Positions 12,719 through 20,396 of a stretch of 51,207 nucleotides of DNA are shown piece after piece. The number at the start of each line of letters is the position of its first letter. Within the stretch, counting starts at the first letter, position 1. The stretch is from Microcystis elabens FACHB-917 (lineage in GTDB: Bacteria > Cyanobacteriota > Cyanobacteriia > PCC-6307 > Cyanobiaceae), in the NCBI RefSeq assembly GCF_014698445.1, contig NZ_JACJSZ010000020.1:1-51207 (forward strand). Reading direction: 5' to 3'. The notes under the pieces were generated by a model. It was not told where the DNA came from. It ran no database searches and saw nothing but the letters and a program-made list of their open reading frames with translations. Made by a program: the position numbers and the translations under genes.

Positions 12719-13276
12719 ATGGCTTTGTCACGCAAGAAGCCTATTGGCTATCCGGAGATCAGCTTCCTGTCGTTTGACGTTCTGCTCCTACTGGCGAAGC
12801 TCCAGCATGAGATGGAGCTTGATTCTGTTGGTCCTGTCTCTTTCAGTCTGCAGACGATGGAGACTTTGGCTTGCGTTCGCTATGAGCATGGGAAGCCGGG
12901 TGCGGATATCTTCTTCCACTCGCTGTTCAATTGCCCTGACGTGCCTCAGCCAGTGATTGAACACGTTCTGCGCCATGAGCTCCTGCACCTGAAAATTCCG
13001 GCCAGGGAGATCGGTGGCAAGCTGGTCCATCACCCACCTGAGTTCTGGGAGGCTGAACAGGCTCTGGTCCCCTGGAAGTCGGCCTCGTGGGGTTGGATGG
13101 TTCTCGCCTTCTGGGAAGTCATCAAGACGGACCACCCGAATGAATGTACTTGGGTCAAGAAGTCTTGGCGGAGGCTCCAGAAATATCCCTACCCGAGCTG
13201 GCAGATGATCCTTGACGATCACAAAAGATACTCTGACAAACAGGGTGAGATCCAGGGCTTGATGGAAAGCCTCTAA
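12719..13276 (+). CDS. putative zinc metallopeptidase (HExxH, YgjP/SprT-like)
   Basis: 185 residues from the ATG at 12719; in-frame TTG and GTG codons lie just before it. The motif HELLH (residues 86-90) matches the HExxH zinc site. A second pair of histidines with an acidic residue (HHPPEF, ~104-109) follows ~15 residues later, as in YgjP/SprT-like and related gluzincin folds where it supplies the third ligand. The C-terminal half is Trp-rich. It is the last gene of the co-directional cluster and converges on the HNH gene, with 20 bp between stops. The substrate is unknown. Family placement is by motif only. Confidence 0.78.
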   Translation: MALSRKKPIGYPEISFLSFDVLLLLAKLQHEMELDSVGPVSFSLQTMETLACVRYEHGKPGADIFFHSLFNCPDVPQPVIEHVLRHELLHLKIPAREIGGKLVHHPPEFWEAEQALVPWKSASWGWMVLAFWEVIKTDHPNECTWVKKSWRRLQKYPYPSWQMILDDHKRYSDKQGEIQGLMESL

Positions 13277-13296
13277 TGAGCCTAAGTCAGGAGTTT

Positions 13297-13959
13297 CTAG
13301 TCATCTTTGCTTGCCACTTGCTTACTCGATCGGGGCCGCACCTTGGCCCCTTTGCGGACATTCTCATTGGCGCTGATCACCTGAAGGTTGCCAGGGTGGT
13401 GCTGACCACCCTTTGCGAGAGGAACGATGTGATCCACGTGGTACTGAATGAAGCCCGCCGCTCGATTGAGCCTGTTCCTTTGGTCGTAAATCTGCTGGAT
13501 CAGCTCCTCTTCTTCGGTGCTTAGCTCCGGCGTTTGCTCGCGCAGACGCTCTTTCCTTCTCTGCAGATAAATCGCGGATTTGTGCCTATCTCCATCATAG
13601 ACAGCCTCTGGAGGTGGACAGCTCAACCCTGCCAGATCCAAGCGTGCTCGCTCCAGTGTCCAGAGTTCTGAGCGGAGTTGCTTGGAGCACCACTGGTGAT
13701 AGCGGGTATCTCCGTGGAGATTGATCACATCCCGAAACCGGCTGGCGATGTAAATGAAGTCATCCCCAAGCCGCTCGCCTGTCCAGTGGGTCCAGCAGCG
13801 GGCGAGATAGCGATCTTTGCCGCTGACCCAGATGAACAGCGTCGGCAGTTCAAGGGTCTCCTCTCCCTTCGCTGGTCCGCGTCGGGCATACGTGCGATCA
13901 CCCTGTTTCGTGATCAGTCCGCGGTCGTTCGACTGGATGACGCGGAACTTCAGCTCCAT
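13297..13959 (-). CDS. HNH endonuclease domain protein
   Basis: 220 residues on the minus strand. The HNH motif is clear near the C-terminus: YHVDHIVPLAKGG, then HHPGNLQ, then NENVRKGAK, which gives the ββα-metal fold. The preceding ~150 residues are unfamiliar, with Trp-rich and basic stretches. It is transcribed toward the metallopeptidase gene and is the only minus-strand gene in the left half. Free-standing HNH nucleases are common in mobile and defence regions. It could be a restriction-type nuclease or a homing-like element; nothing in the neighbourhood decides. Confidence 0.85.
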   Translation of the reverse strand: MELKFRVIQSNDRGLITKQGDRTYARRGPAKGEETLELPTLFIWVSGKDRYLARCWTHWTGERLGDDFIYIASRFRDVINLHGDTRYHQWCSKQLRSELWTLERARLDLAGLSCPPPEAVYDGDRHKSAIYLQRRKERLREQTPELSTEEEELIQQIYDQRNRLNRAAGFIQYHVDHIVPLAKGGQHHPGNLQVISANENVRKGAKVRPRSSKQVASKDD

Positions 13960-14094
13960 GGCGCCGGGAGCACTCGTCTGCTGTGCCCAGCAGCCTATGG
14001 CCCAGAAGCCAGTCGAGCACGGGCCTGCGGCGGGTTCGGTCTCCCCCCACCACTGAAGACCCAGTAAGGGGTCGCGCAGGAATCCTCAGCGTGC

Positions 14095-14197
14095 GCGGCC
14101 GCGCAAGGGCTTCGCAAGCCGGCCCGCCACTGGCGATGAGACGCCGGTGGCACTTGGTTCACGGAGCGCGGTGGCCGGCCCTTGCCGCTGGCCGCGC
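14095..14197 (+). repeat. leader hairpin H1 upstream of ArdC-like gene
   Basis: Imperfect inverted repeat: GCGGCC...CAAGGG on the left pairs with CCCTTGCCGCTGGCCGCG on the right. It ends 30 bp before the GTG at 14228. It shares the CAAGG/CCTTG outer arm with the other leader hairpins of this region. Confidence 0.55.
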
Positions 14198-14227
14198 CTG
14201 CGCTTGCGGTCCTGCGCTTGCCCATCC

Positions 14228-15244
14228 GTGGCTGTTGCTTCACCATTCCGCTCCCCCCGATCAGCCCAAGGAGCTGCTGCTGCCAAGGTCTCCCCTGAGG
14301 AGAAGCTGGTGGCCTCCCTGGTCGCCCTGCTGGAGGCCGGTACCACCCCCTGGCGGCGGGAGTGGGATGCCGCCTCGGGGGGCCACCACGTGAATCTGCT
14401 CTCCGGCCGCCGTTACCGCGGCGCCAATCCAGCACTGCTCACCCTGGGCCTGCACCTGCGGGGGTCAACCCTGCCTTACTGGTGTGGCTTTGCTGAGGCC
14501 AAGGCCCTGGGAATCTTCCCCCGAAAGGGCAGCAAGGCGGTGCATGTGCTGCGGCCCCAGGTGCATCAGGGGGGCGAAGGCCGGCTGGCGGAGTCGGGTT
14601 CTGCTGCTGAAGGTGGCCACGGATCCGCTGGCGCCGATGGCCAGCCGTCGGTTCAGGCTGGCCGCAGCTGGGTCAGCTACCGGCCGGTGGCACTCTTCAA
14701 TGCTGCCGATCTGGAAGGCGAGGCCCTGGAGGCGCTAATCCAGAAGCGCCGCCAGGCCGAAGGGGCCATGCTGCGGTCTGAGCCGGAGCGGCTCGGGGCA
14801 GCCGATGCGGTGTTCAGCCGCTGGCCGGTGCCCGTGAGCTTCGCGGGTGATCGGGCCTGCTACCTGCCGGTGCCCGATCGCATCCAGCTCCCGGATCGCA
14901 CCGCCTTCCACTCGGCTGGGGCCCTCTACGCCACCTGGGCCCATGAGGTGATCCATTCCACCGGCCACAGCTCCCGGTTGGCCCGTGATCTCTCCGGCGG
15001 CATGGGCGAAGCAGGCGATGGCAGCCGGGCCTATGCCCGCGAGGAGTTGGTGGCCGAGCTGGGCGCCGTGCTGCTCGGCGATCGCCTCGAGATCGGCAGT
15101 GCGATGGCCAATCACGCCGCCTATCTGGGCCACTGGGTGGAGCTGCTCAAAGAGTCGCCGCGGGTGCTGTTGCAAGTGCTGAGTGATGCCCGCAAAGCTG
15201 CCGATCTGGTCTGCCCAGAAGCACCTGCGGCGGATGGGGGTTGA
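14228..15244 (+). CDS. ArdC-like antirestriction protein (ssDNA-binding domain plus zincin)
   Basis: The ArdC N-terminal domain is visible at residues ~20-110 (LEAGTTPWRREW, NLLSGRRYRGANPALL, YWCGFAEAKALG, PRKGSKA). The zincin-type metallopeptidase domain carries HEVIHSTGH at about 239-247 and the helix REELVAELGA ~25 residues later. ArdC-type proteins protect incoming DNA of plasmids and phages from host restriction. The frame is open upstream to 14147, but the GTG at 14228 is preferred because it lies just after hairpin H1 and the residues before it are not family-like. It is the first gene of the prophage plus-strand arm, facing a host locus that includes a DNA-methyltransferase defence system. 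A role against that system is inference. Confidence 0.85.
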   Translation: MAVASPFRSPRSAQGAAAAKVSPEEKLVASLVALLEAGTTPWRREWDAASGGHHVNLLSGRRYRGANPALLTLGLHLRGSTLPYWCGFAEAKALGIFPRKGSKAVHVLRPQVHQGGEGRLAESGSAAEGGHGSAGADGQPSVQAGRSWVSYRPVALFNAADLEGEALEALIQKRRQAEGAMLRSEPERLGAADAVFSRWPVPVSFAGDRACYLPVPDRIQLPDRTAFHSAGALYATWAHEVIHSTGHSSRLARDLSGGMGEAGDGSRAYAREELVAELGAVLLGDRLEIGSAMANHAAYLGHWVELLKESPRVLLQVLSDARKAADLVCPEAPAADGG

Positions 15245-15297
15245 GCCTGCTGCTGGTGGGCAGGCCTTGGGCTGTGGCGATCACGCCACCCGGCCTG

Positions 15298-15371
15298 CCC
15301 CGGCTTGCGCACCGCGCAAGGGCTGACGCGAGTCGCTCCGCGACCCTTGCGCGGCGCAGGCGGCGCCGGGG
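15298..15371 (+). repeat. leader hairpin H2
   Basis: Nested hairpin: outer CCCCGGC / GCCGGGG, then a perfect 11-bp arm CCGCGCAAGGG (15312-15322) / CCCTTGCGCGG (15344-15354), then inner GTCGC / GCGAC around TCC. It ends 31 bp before the ATG at 15403. It could also terminate transcription of the ArdC-like gene. Confidence 0.7.
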
Positions 15372-15402
15372 CTCAACGGCGGTGTCGTTCGCCAGCCCAG
15401 CC

Positions 15403-15615
15403 ATGGCCGCCACTCCTCTCAGCCGCTCCTGCCCGATCCGCATCATCTCGGTGCATCTCCTTGATGCCGCCGGCCAGCTGCTGCGGGTTCTCTTCCTCGA
15501 TCGCGAGGGCCACATCAGCGCCGAGCCGCACTATGTGCCCCGCGAGCAGGCCCTGATCCTGGCTGCCAATCAGCAGCGGGTGCTCGGTCCCCAGGCCGAG
15601 GTGCGGGTGCTCTGA
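15403..15615 (+). CDS. hypothetical small protein (70 aa)
   Basis: Not recognised. The frame is open upstream to 15241, but the ATG at 15403 is preferred: it follows hairpin H2 by 31 bp, and the protein from there (MAATPLSRSCPIRIISVHLL) has a regular β/α pattern, whereas the upstream part is Arg-rich and overlaps the hairpin. The order of short strands (IRIISVHLLD, LLRVLFLD) suggests a small compact fold. It sits between the ArdC-like and sigma-like genes, all on the plus strand. Confidence 0.55.
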   Translation: MAATPLSRSCPIRIISVHLLDAAGQLLRVLFLDREGHISAEPHYVPREQALILAANQQRVLGPQAEVRVL

Positions 15616-15972
15616 GCTCCCGGTGCCGAAGGCCTTCCGCCTCCGGCATTCGGGTGTCGCCGCATCTCCCGTGGGCTTGGGCTTCCTGGAGCCATGGACA
15701 CCTCCCTCTCCAGCGGGGGGCGGACACCGCAGGTTCCTCAGCGAGGCGGCTGACCGCAACGGCCTGACGGTTCGACTGGGCAGTCCCTTGGCTGGGCACC
15801 CTGCTGCAACGGCAGTGGGGGGGAGGGGTTGGCCCCCAGGCCGGCGCACACCCACCGCATCCCTCGGCCAGTCCTCACGCCGCGTCAAGGATCGGGCCAT
15901 GCGCCCCTGCGGGGCGTCCTTGCCACGGCGCTGCGGCCGGCCGGTGGGGGTGGGGTTCTCCGCCGTCCCCAG
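15616..15972. other. intergenic region holding hairpin H3
   Basis: 357 bp without a convincing gene. ORFs that run through it are frame shadows of low-complexity GC-rich DNA. The only clear structure is the hairpin at 15886-15922. Confidence 0.5.
15886..15922 (+). repeat. leader hairpin H3
   Basis: CAAGGA (15886-15891) pairs with TCCTTG (15917-15922), and inner CGCCCC pairs with GGGGCG around TGC. It is close in sequence to hairpin H6 (34326-34370): AAGGATCGGGCCA is shared. It ends 50 bp before the ATG at 15973. Confidence 0.7.
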
Positions 15973-16602
15973 ATGGCTTCCCCTCTTTCCCCCGCCCGCC
16001 GCAAGCAGCAGTCCCCAGCTCTCAGCCGTTCTGCCCTGCGTGCCCGCAATGCCCTGGTGCTGGAGCACCTGCCCCTGGCTGATGCCCTGGCTTCCGCCGC
16101 CGCCCGGCGCCTCTTCCCGCTGGTGGAGCGGGAGGATCTGATCCAGGTGGCCCGTGAAGCCCTGGTCCGCTCCGCTCCCCGCTGCAGAGCTGGCGAGCCG
16201 GCGGCGCCCTATCTGCGCCGCTGCATCACCGGGGCCCTGCAGCACCACCTCCGCGATCGCGTCCGCCTGGTCCGCATCTCCCGCCGCGAGCATGAGAAGG
16301 GCACCTGCCCGCTCGGCCACACCAGCCTTGATGCTCCCGCCGCCGGTGAGTCCTCCCTGCTGGAGCAGCTGGCGGCTCCCGCCGCTGAGCCCTCGCTGGA
16401 GGCCTCCCTCACCGAGCCGGCGCTGGAGCAGCTGGTGGAGCAGCTGCCGGCAGCCCAGGCCACAGCCCTGCGGCTCACTGTCCTCGAGGGGCTCTCCCTG
16501 CGAGCCGCAGCGGCGCAGCTGCAGATCAGCCCGATGGCCGTGCAGCGGGCCCAGAAAAAGGCCCTCGCTGCCCTTCGCCAGCAGCTGGTGGGGGCGGGCT
16601 GA
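15973..16602 (+). CDS. sigma-70 family RNA polymerase sigma factor (phage-type)
   Basis: 209 residues from the ATG at 15973. A region 2-like segment is seen at ~35-105 (EHLPLADALA, LVEREDLIQVAREALV, YLRRCITGALQHHLRD). A region 4 helix-turn-helix is seen at ~155-205 (LPAAQATALRLTVLEGLSLRAAA, then ISPMAVQRAQKKALAALR). It is shorter and more divergent than host group 1/2 sigma factors. It lies just upstream of the lysis genes, so a late-gene specificity factor is plausible. A second sigma-like protein lacking region 4 is encoded at 42758-43411. The two together might serve phage promoters such as the recurrent GGCAATAGC motif; that link is inference. Confidence 0.8.
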   Translation: MASPLSPARRKQQSPALSRSALRARNALVLEHLPLADALASAAARRLFPLVEREDLIQVAREALVRSAPRCRAGEPAAPYLRRCITGALQHHLRDRVRLVRISRREHEKGTCPLGHTSLDAPAAGESSLLEQLAAPAAEPSLEASLTEPALEQLVEQLPAAQATALRLTVLEGLSLRAAAAQLQISPMAVQRAQKKALAALRQQLVGAG

Positions 16603-16637
16603 GGCCCCCACAGGATTCCTGCCAGGCCCGTGGCAAA

Positions 16638-16664
16638 AGCCAGAAGACCCGCCACCTTCTGGCT
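16638..16664 (+). promoter_or_regulatory. hairpin covering the ribosome-binding region of the holin-position gene
   Basis: A perfect 9-bp inverted repeat, AGCCAGAAG (16638-16646) / CTTCTGGCT (16656-16664), ends 2 bp before the ATG at 16667. If it folds in the mRNA it would hide the initiation region of the small lysis-position gene. Confidence 0.5.
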
Positions 16665-16666
16665 CC

Positions 16667-16915
16667 ATGAACCCCCTGCTGCGGCTGCTCGGAGCGGCCG
16701 CGTCAAACGGTCTGCTCACGGGCCAGATCGTCTTCTCGACCGCCTTTGTCGGCGCCTGTGAGCTGCCCAACTGGATCCAGGCGCCCCGCGAAGTGAATGC
16801 CTGCCTGGAGCGCTGGATGACGGTGAGCGCCCTGTTCTTCCCCTCCGGCATGCAGACCGCCGTGGCCAACAACCAGCCGGCGCTCGCGCCCGGCCGGCGG
16901 GGGGTGTTCCGATGA
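16667..16915 (+). CDS. small protein in holin position (82 aa)
   Basis: The N-terminal ~35 residues are hydrophobic with small residues (LLRLLGAAASNGLLTGQIVF), compatible with one membrane segment or a signal anchor; two cysteines lie in the middle. Its stop overlaps the endolysin start (ATGA at 16912-16915), so the two are translationally coupled. Holins commonly sit directly upstream of the endolysin, but no holin family is recognised here and there is only one clear hydrophobic stretch. A hairpin abuts the start codon. Gene reality is fairly sure, function weak. Confidence 0.6.
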   Translation: MNPLLRLLGAAASNGLLTGQIVFSTAFVGACELPNWIQAPREVNACLERWMTVSALFFPSGMQTAVANNQPALAPGRRGVFR

Positions 16916-18216
16916 GCGGCACCATCCCTGCCGGCGACTACGTCGAGCACTTCGATCCAGATCTCCCGCATCACCGGGCCTGGTTGCTGGCGGTGCTGGA
17001 GCAGCTGGTGGCCCATGAGCCCCAGGCCCTGGAGGAGGGCGGGGCCCTGCGGCGCCTCTGGACCGCCCGGCAGGCTCCTGCCGTCGAAGGTGGTGAGCCG
17101 GCACCGGTTGCCGGCATCCCCGCTGCCGTCGCTGTTGCTCTCCCCCTGGTGAAGGAGTTCGAGGGCTGCCGGCTCACGGCCTACCCCGATCCCGAGACCG
17201 GCGCAGAGCCTTGGACGATCGGCTGGGGAAGCACCTGTGATTCGCAGGGGCGGCCATTCAAGGAGGGGGATCGCATCAGCCAGGAGGAGGCCGAGGCCCT
17301 GCTGCGCAGCCGGCTTGAGGACGACTGGCGGCGGCTGCGCGACTGCATCCCCATCTACAAGGCGCTGTCTGTGAACCGCCAGGCAGCCCTGCTGTCGTTC
17401 ACCTACAACTGCGGCCCCCGTTGGTTTGGCGCCCAGGGGTTCGACACCCTCAGCACCGCCTTGAAAGCAGGCCAGCTGGAGGCGGTGCCCGCCGCCTTGA
17501 TGCTCTACGTGAACCCCGGTGGCCCCAGCGAAGCCGGGCTTCGGCGCCGCCGCAAGGCAGAGGGGGCCCTCTGGAGCGCCTCCCCCGAGCAGGGGAGCCC
17601 GCCATCACCCGATCGGGTGAGCCCCAGCCAGGTGAGCAGTCACCCCAACCCGCTGGTGGGTGTGCCCCGCTTTCAACAGCGGGATTCAGCCCAGCTGGCC
17701 CAGCGGGACCGCACCTGCTTCTCCTCCAGCTGCGCCATGCTGCTGGAGGCCATCAAGCCCGGCACGCTCCAGGGCGCCAATGGCGACGACCAGTACCTGA
17801 CGGTCGTCCAACGCTTTGGCGACACCACCGACGCCAACGCCCAGATCCGCGCCCTGGCCCATTACGGCGTGTCGGCCCGGCTGGTGCAGAACGCGGACTT
17901 CCAGCTGATCGAGCAGCAGATCGCCCGCGGCATCCCCATTCCCTGCGGCTACCTCCACCGCGGCCCGGTCGATCGCCCCACCGGCTCGGGCCACTGGCTG
18001 ATCGTGATCGGCCACACCCCCACCCAGGTGGTGGTGAACGACCCCTGGGGTGAGCCCGATCTGATCCACGGCACCACCCTCAACGCCAATGGCATGGGGC
18101 TGCGGTTCAGCCGGCAGAACTTCGGCAAGCGCTGGATGGTGGAGCCGATCGGCGGCGGTGCCTACCGCTATGCCCCAGGCAAGGGCTGGACGGTGGTGGT
18201 GGACAGCTTTCGCTGA
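16912..18216 (+). CDS. bifunctional endolysin: GH24 muramidase plus C39-like peptidase
   Basis: 434 residues with two catalytic domains. Residues ~75-215 are a T4/P22-type GH24 muramidase: E84 in KEFEGC, D93 in AYPDPETG and T102 in WTIGWGST fit the E-8-D...T layout, and AALLSFTYNCG is typical. Residues ~245-425 are a C39-like papain-fold peptidase: the Cys region RTCFSSSCAMLLEAI, the His region GHWLIVIGH and the Asp region VVNDPWGE. A Ser/Pro-rich linker (~215-245) joins them. No signal peptide is seen, so release would need a holin-type partner, probably the coupled upstream ORF. The protein would cut both glycan and peptide in host murein. The domain calls are strong; the peptidase substrate (stem or cross-link) is inferred. 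Confidence 0.9.
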   Translation: MSGTIPAGDYVEHFDPDLPHHRAWLLAVLEQLVAHEPQALEEGGALRRLWTARQAPAVEGGEPAPVAGIPAAVAVALPLVKEFEGCRLTAYPDPETGAEPWTIGWGSTCDSQGRPFKEGDRISQEEAEALLRSRLEDDWRRLRDCIPIYKALSVNRQAALLSFTYNCGPRWFGAQGFDTLSTALKAGQLEAVPAALMLYVNPGGPSEAGLRRRRKAEGALWSASPEQGSPPSPDRVSPSQVSSHPNPLVGVPRFQQRDSAQLAQRDRTCFSSSCAMLLEAIKPGTLQGANGDDQYLTVVQRFGDTTDANAQIRALAHYGVSARLVQNADFQLIEQQIARGIPIPCGYLHRGPVDRPTGSGHWLIVIGHTPTQVVVNDPWGEPDLIHGTTLNANGMGLRFSRQNFGKRWMVEPIGGGAYRYAPGKGWTVVVDSFR

Positions 18217-18274
18217 GGAGCTCTCGGCTGCGCTTTGAGGTCGGTGCCGCAGGCCCTTCCATGCTCCGCGCCTT

Positions 18275-18353
18275 GGCAAGGGTTTCACCAGCCAGCCGGG
18301 CTGGACGTTGGGCTCCGCTGCGCTGCGCCATTCGCTGGTGGCTGGCCCTTGCC
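18275..18353 (+). repeat. leader hairpin H4
   Basis: GGCAAGGG (18275-18282) pairs with CCCTTGCC (18346-18353), and CACCAGC (18286-18292) with GCTGGTG (18334-18340). The loop holds GGACGTTGG...GCTGCGCTGCGC, also found in the loop of H5. It lies 41 bp before the GTG at 18395 and 58 bp after the endolysin stop, so it could also act as a terminator. Confidence 0.65.
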
Positions 18354-18394
18354 TGGCGGCGCGGCTGCAGGGCGGGTCCTGCGTCACCCCTCCT

Positions 18395-19120
18395 GTGGCT
18401 GCTGCCGAGTCCCACCGTGCATCCCTGTCCTTCCCGTCTGACAACGGCAAAACCGGCCCGATTGCTGTCTCCAGCACCAGCCGTCGCACCTGCCCCTCCA
18501 GCTGCCCCCTGGCCGGTGATCAGGGCTGCTACGCCGAGGCTGGCTTCCACACCCGGCTGCACTGGGATCGGCTCAGCCGAGGGGAAAGCGGCCTGCCGGC
18601 GGCGGCCTTTATCAAGCAGGTGCTGGCGCTGCCGGCCGGGATTCTGTTCCGCCATTGCGTGGCGGGCGATCAATGGCCCGATCCGGCCGATCCGCTGCGC
18701 ATCGATCAGTCCCTGTTGCTCCAGCTGGCTCGGGCCACACGCCATCTGCGGGCGGCCTGGTCCTTCACCCACTTCCCGATGGGCCCTGAGAATCAAGCTG
18801 CGGTGCGGCAAGCAGCCGCCAAGGGGCTGGTGATCAATGCCTCCACTGAGTCCCGCTCCGTCGCGGCGGCGCTGCAGCGCCAGGGCATCCCGGCGGTCTG
18901 CGTGGTGCCGCCCGATGCGCCTGCGGTGTTTCGCCACGAGGGCGTGCGCTTTGTGGCCTGCCCCGCCAGCCGCCGGGGGAGAGGCGGCCGCAAGGTCCAG
19001 TGCATCAGCTGCGGCGGCCGCTTTGGCATCCCCCTCTGCGCCCAGGCCGATCGGCCGTTCGTGATCACCTTCCCGGCCCATGGCCCCCGTGCGGCGGCGA
19101 CAGCGGCCCACTGCAGCTGA
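18395..19120 (+). CDS. Cys-rich phage/plasmid protein (DUF7227-like)
   Basis: 241 residues from the GTG at 18395. The frame is open to 18308, but that part lies inside hairpin H4. The N-terminus carries RTCPSSCPLAGDQGCYAE, a cysteine cluster seen in a phage/plasmid family of unknown function. Further features are GILFRHCVAGDQW, AWSFTHFP and a late CISCGGRFGIPLC pair that could bind a metal. The pattern recalls Fe-S or zinc-binding proteins with a TIM-like fold, but no CxxxCxxC radical-SAM motif is seen. It lies between the endolysin and the IetAS pair. The family name is a resemblance; the function is unknown. Confidence 0.7.
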   Translation: MAAAESHRASLSFPSDNGKTGPIAVSSTSRRTCPSSCPLAGDQGCYAEAGFHTRLHWDRLSRGESGLPAAAFIKQVLALPAGILFRHCVAGDQWPDPADPLRIDQSLLLQLARATRHLRAAWSFTHFPMGPENQAAVRQAAAKGLVINASTESRSVAAALQRQGIPAVCVVPPDAPAVFRHEGVRFVACPASRRGRGGRKVQCISCGGRFGIPLCAQADRPFVITFPAHGPRAAATAAHCS

Positions 19121-19389
19121 GGGGCTTGCCCCTCTGGGGCTTGCTCCGGGCCTCTCCGTGGTCAAGCAGGCTGCTCCCTGCGCGGGTCGTTCTCACCGCA
19201 TTGCACCATCACCTCCGGTCTCATGGCCGATGGAGGATGCCATCGCCAGCCAGGGGCTGGTTCGCCGCGAGGGGTGGCCGCCCCGGGGAGCCCAGAAGAG
19301 AGCTTGAAAAGCTGTATTGACGGAGTCTCGCCCCGGGCCGAGCGGTTTGCCACACTTCAGGCATCCCATCGGCCAGTGCCTCCCCCACC

Positions 19390-20376
19390 GTGGCCACAGC
19401 AGACCAGGTCAAAGCTCTCATCCGGTGCCATGCCGAGGGCGATGACGCGCGGTTTTACGCGGTGGCCATTCAAGTTGCAGCACAGGCGGCGCGCAGCGGC
19501 CATGGAAGGTTTTCCCAGGAGCTGCGCGACCTGGTCGATCAGGTGAAGGCCCGGAACTCGGCCTTCGAAGTGACCCGTGGCCCAAAGCCGGTCCCTCTGG
19601 CTCAGCCTCGTGGTGAGTTGGCGGGTCTGCTCACAGTCAGTTATCCGAAGACGCGAATGGCTGACATGGCACTGCCTGGAGTGCTGCGCAAACGCATTGA
19701 GAGAGTGCTCACGGAGCAGCGTGAACGGGATCGACTCCGGGAGCACGGGTTCTCGCCAATGCGCAAGCTCCTCTTGGTGGGACCACCCGGAACCGGCAAG
19801 ACCATGACCGCAGCTGCGCTTGCGGGTGAACTGGGATTGCCCCTATTCAGCATCCGACTCGATGGACTCATCACAAAATATATGGGTGAGACCGCAGCGA
19901 AGCTGCGACTTGTCTTCGACGCGATACAGGCCACGCGGGGGGTCTATCTCTTCGACGAATTCGACGCTCTTGGTGGTGAGAGAAGTGCCAAGAACGATGT
20001 TGGGGAGATTCGGCGCGTGCTGAATTCGTTCCTGCAGTTCCTTGAGCAGGACGACTCTGACAGCATCGTGCTGGGTGCAACAAACCATGTTGACTTGCTC
20101 GATCGCGCACTGTTTCGGCGGTTTGATGTTGTTCTGGAGTACTCACTGCCAGAGGAAGACATCGCGACTCGTGTGATGCGGGGTCGACTGGCTCTTCTAG
20201 ATACAGCAAACCTTGAGTGGAATAAGGTGGCTGCTGCAGCGGAAGGCTTAAGCCATGCCGAGATCGTGATGGCATGCGAACAGGCCGCAAAAAATGCAAT
20301 CCTCAAGCACACAACGATCGTGAGCGATACCGAGCTCTTGGCCGCACTGAATGAACGGCACGGTACACGGCCATAG
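19390..20376 (+). CDS. ietA: AAA+ ATPase of an IetAS-type defence pair
   Basis: 328 residues from a GTG start. A short helical N-terminal region (1-~85) precedes a single AAA+ module: Walker A GPPGTGKT with K137, Walker B YLFDEFDA with D189-E190, sensor 1 LGATNHVD and an arginine-finger region DRALFRRFD. It is closest in style to FtsH/classical-clade AAA domains. The subtilisin-like protease gene follows 20 bp downstream. An AAA ATPase directly before such a subtilase is the layout of the two-gene IetAS antiphage system. It lies inside the prophage arm, so it would act as superinfection defence for the lysogen. The pair assignment is by gene order and domains, not by a search. Confidence 0.85.
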   Translation: MATADQVKALIRCHAEGDDARFYAVAIQVAAQAARSGHGRFSQELRDLVDQVKARNSAFEVTRGPKPVPLAQPRGELAGLLTVSYPKTRMADMALPGVLRKRIERVLTEQRERDRLREHGFSPMRKLLLVGPPGTGKTMTAAALAGELGLPLFSIRLDGLITKYMGETAAKLRLVFDAIQATRGVYLFDEFDALGGERSAKNDVGEIRRVLNSFLQFLEQDDSDSIVLGATNHVDLLDRALFRRFDVVLEYSLPEEDIATRVMRGRLALLDTANLEWNKVAAAAEGLSHAEIVMACEQAAKNAILKHTTIVSDTELLAALNERHGTRP

Positions 20377-20396
20377 AGGCCTGAGCTGACTGACGT

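Noticed and set aside
15373-17016. Long minus-strand open frame (547 codons) across the sigma-like gene
   Set aside because: It is an antisense shadow in GC-rich DNA: the plus-strand frames carry sigma and lysis motifs, while the minus frame is Gly/Arg/Gln-rich with no domain.
18308-18394. Longer start for the Cys-rich phage protein
   Set aside because: The stretch lies inside hairpin H4; the GTG at 18395 matches the spacing seen for the other hairpin-led genes.
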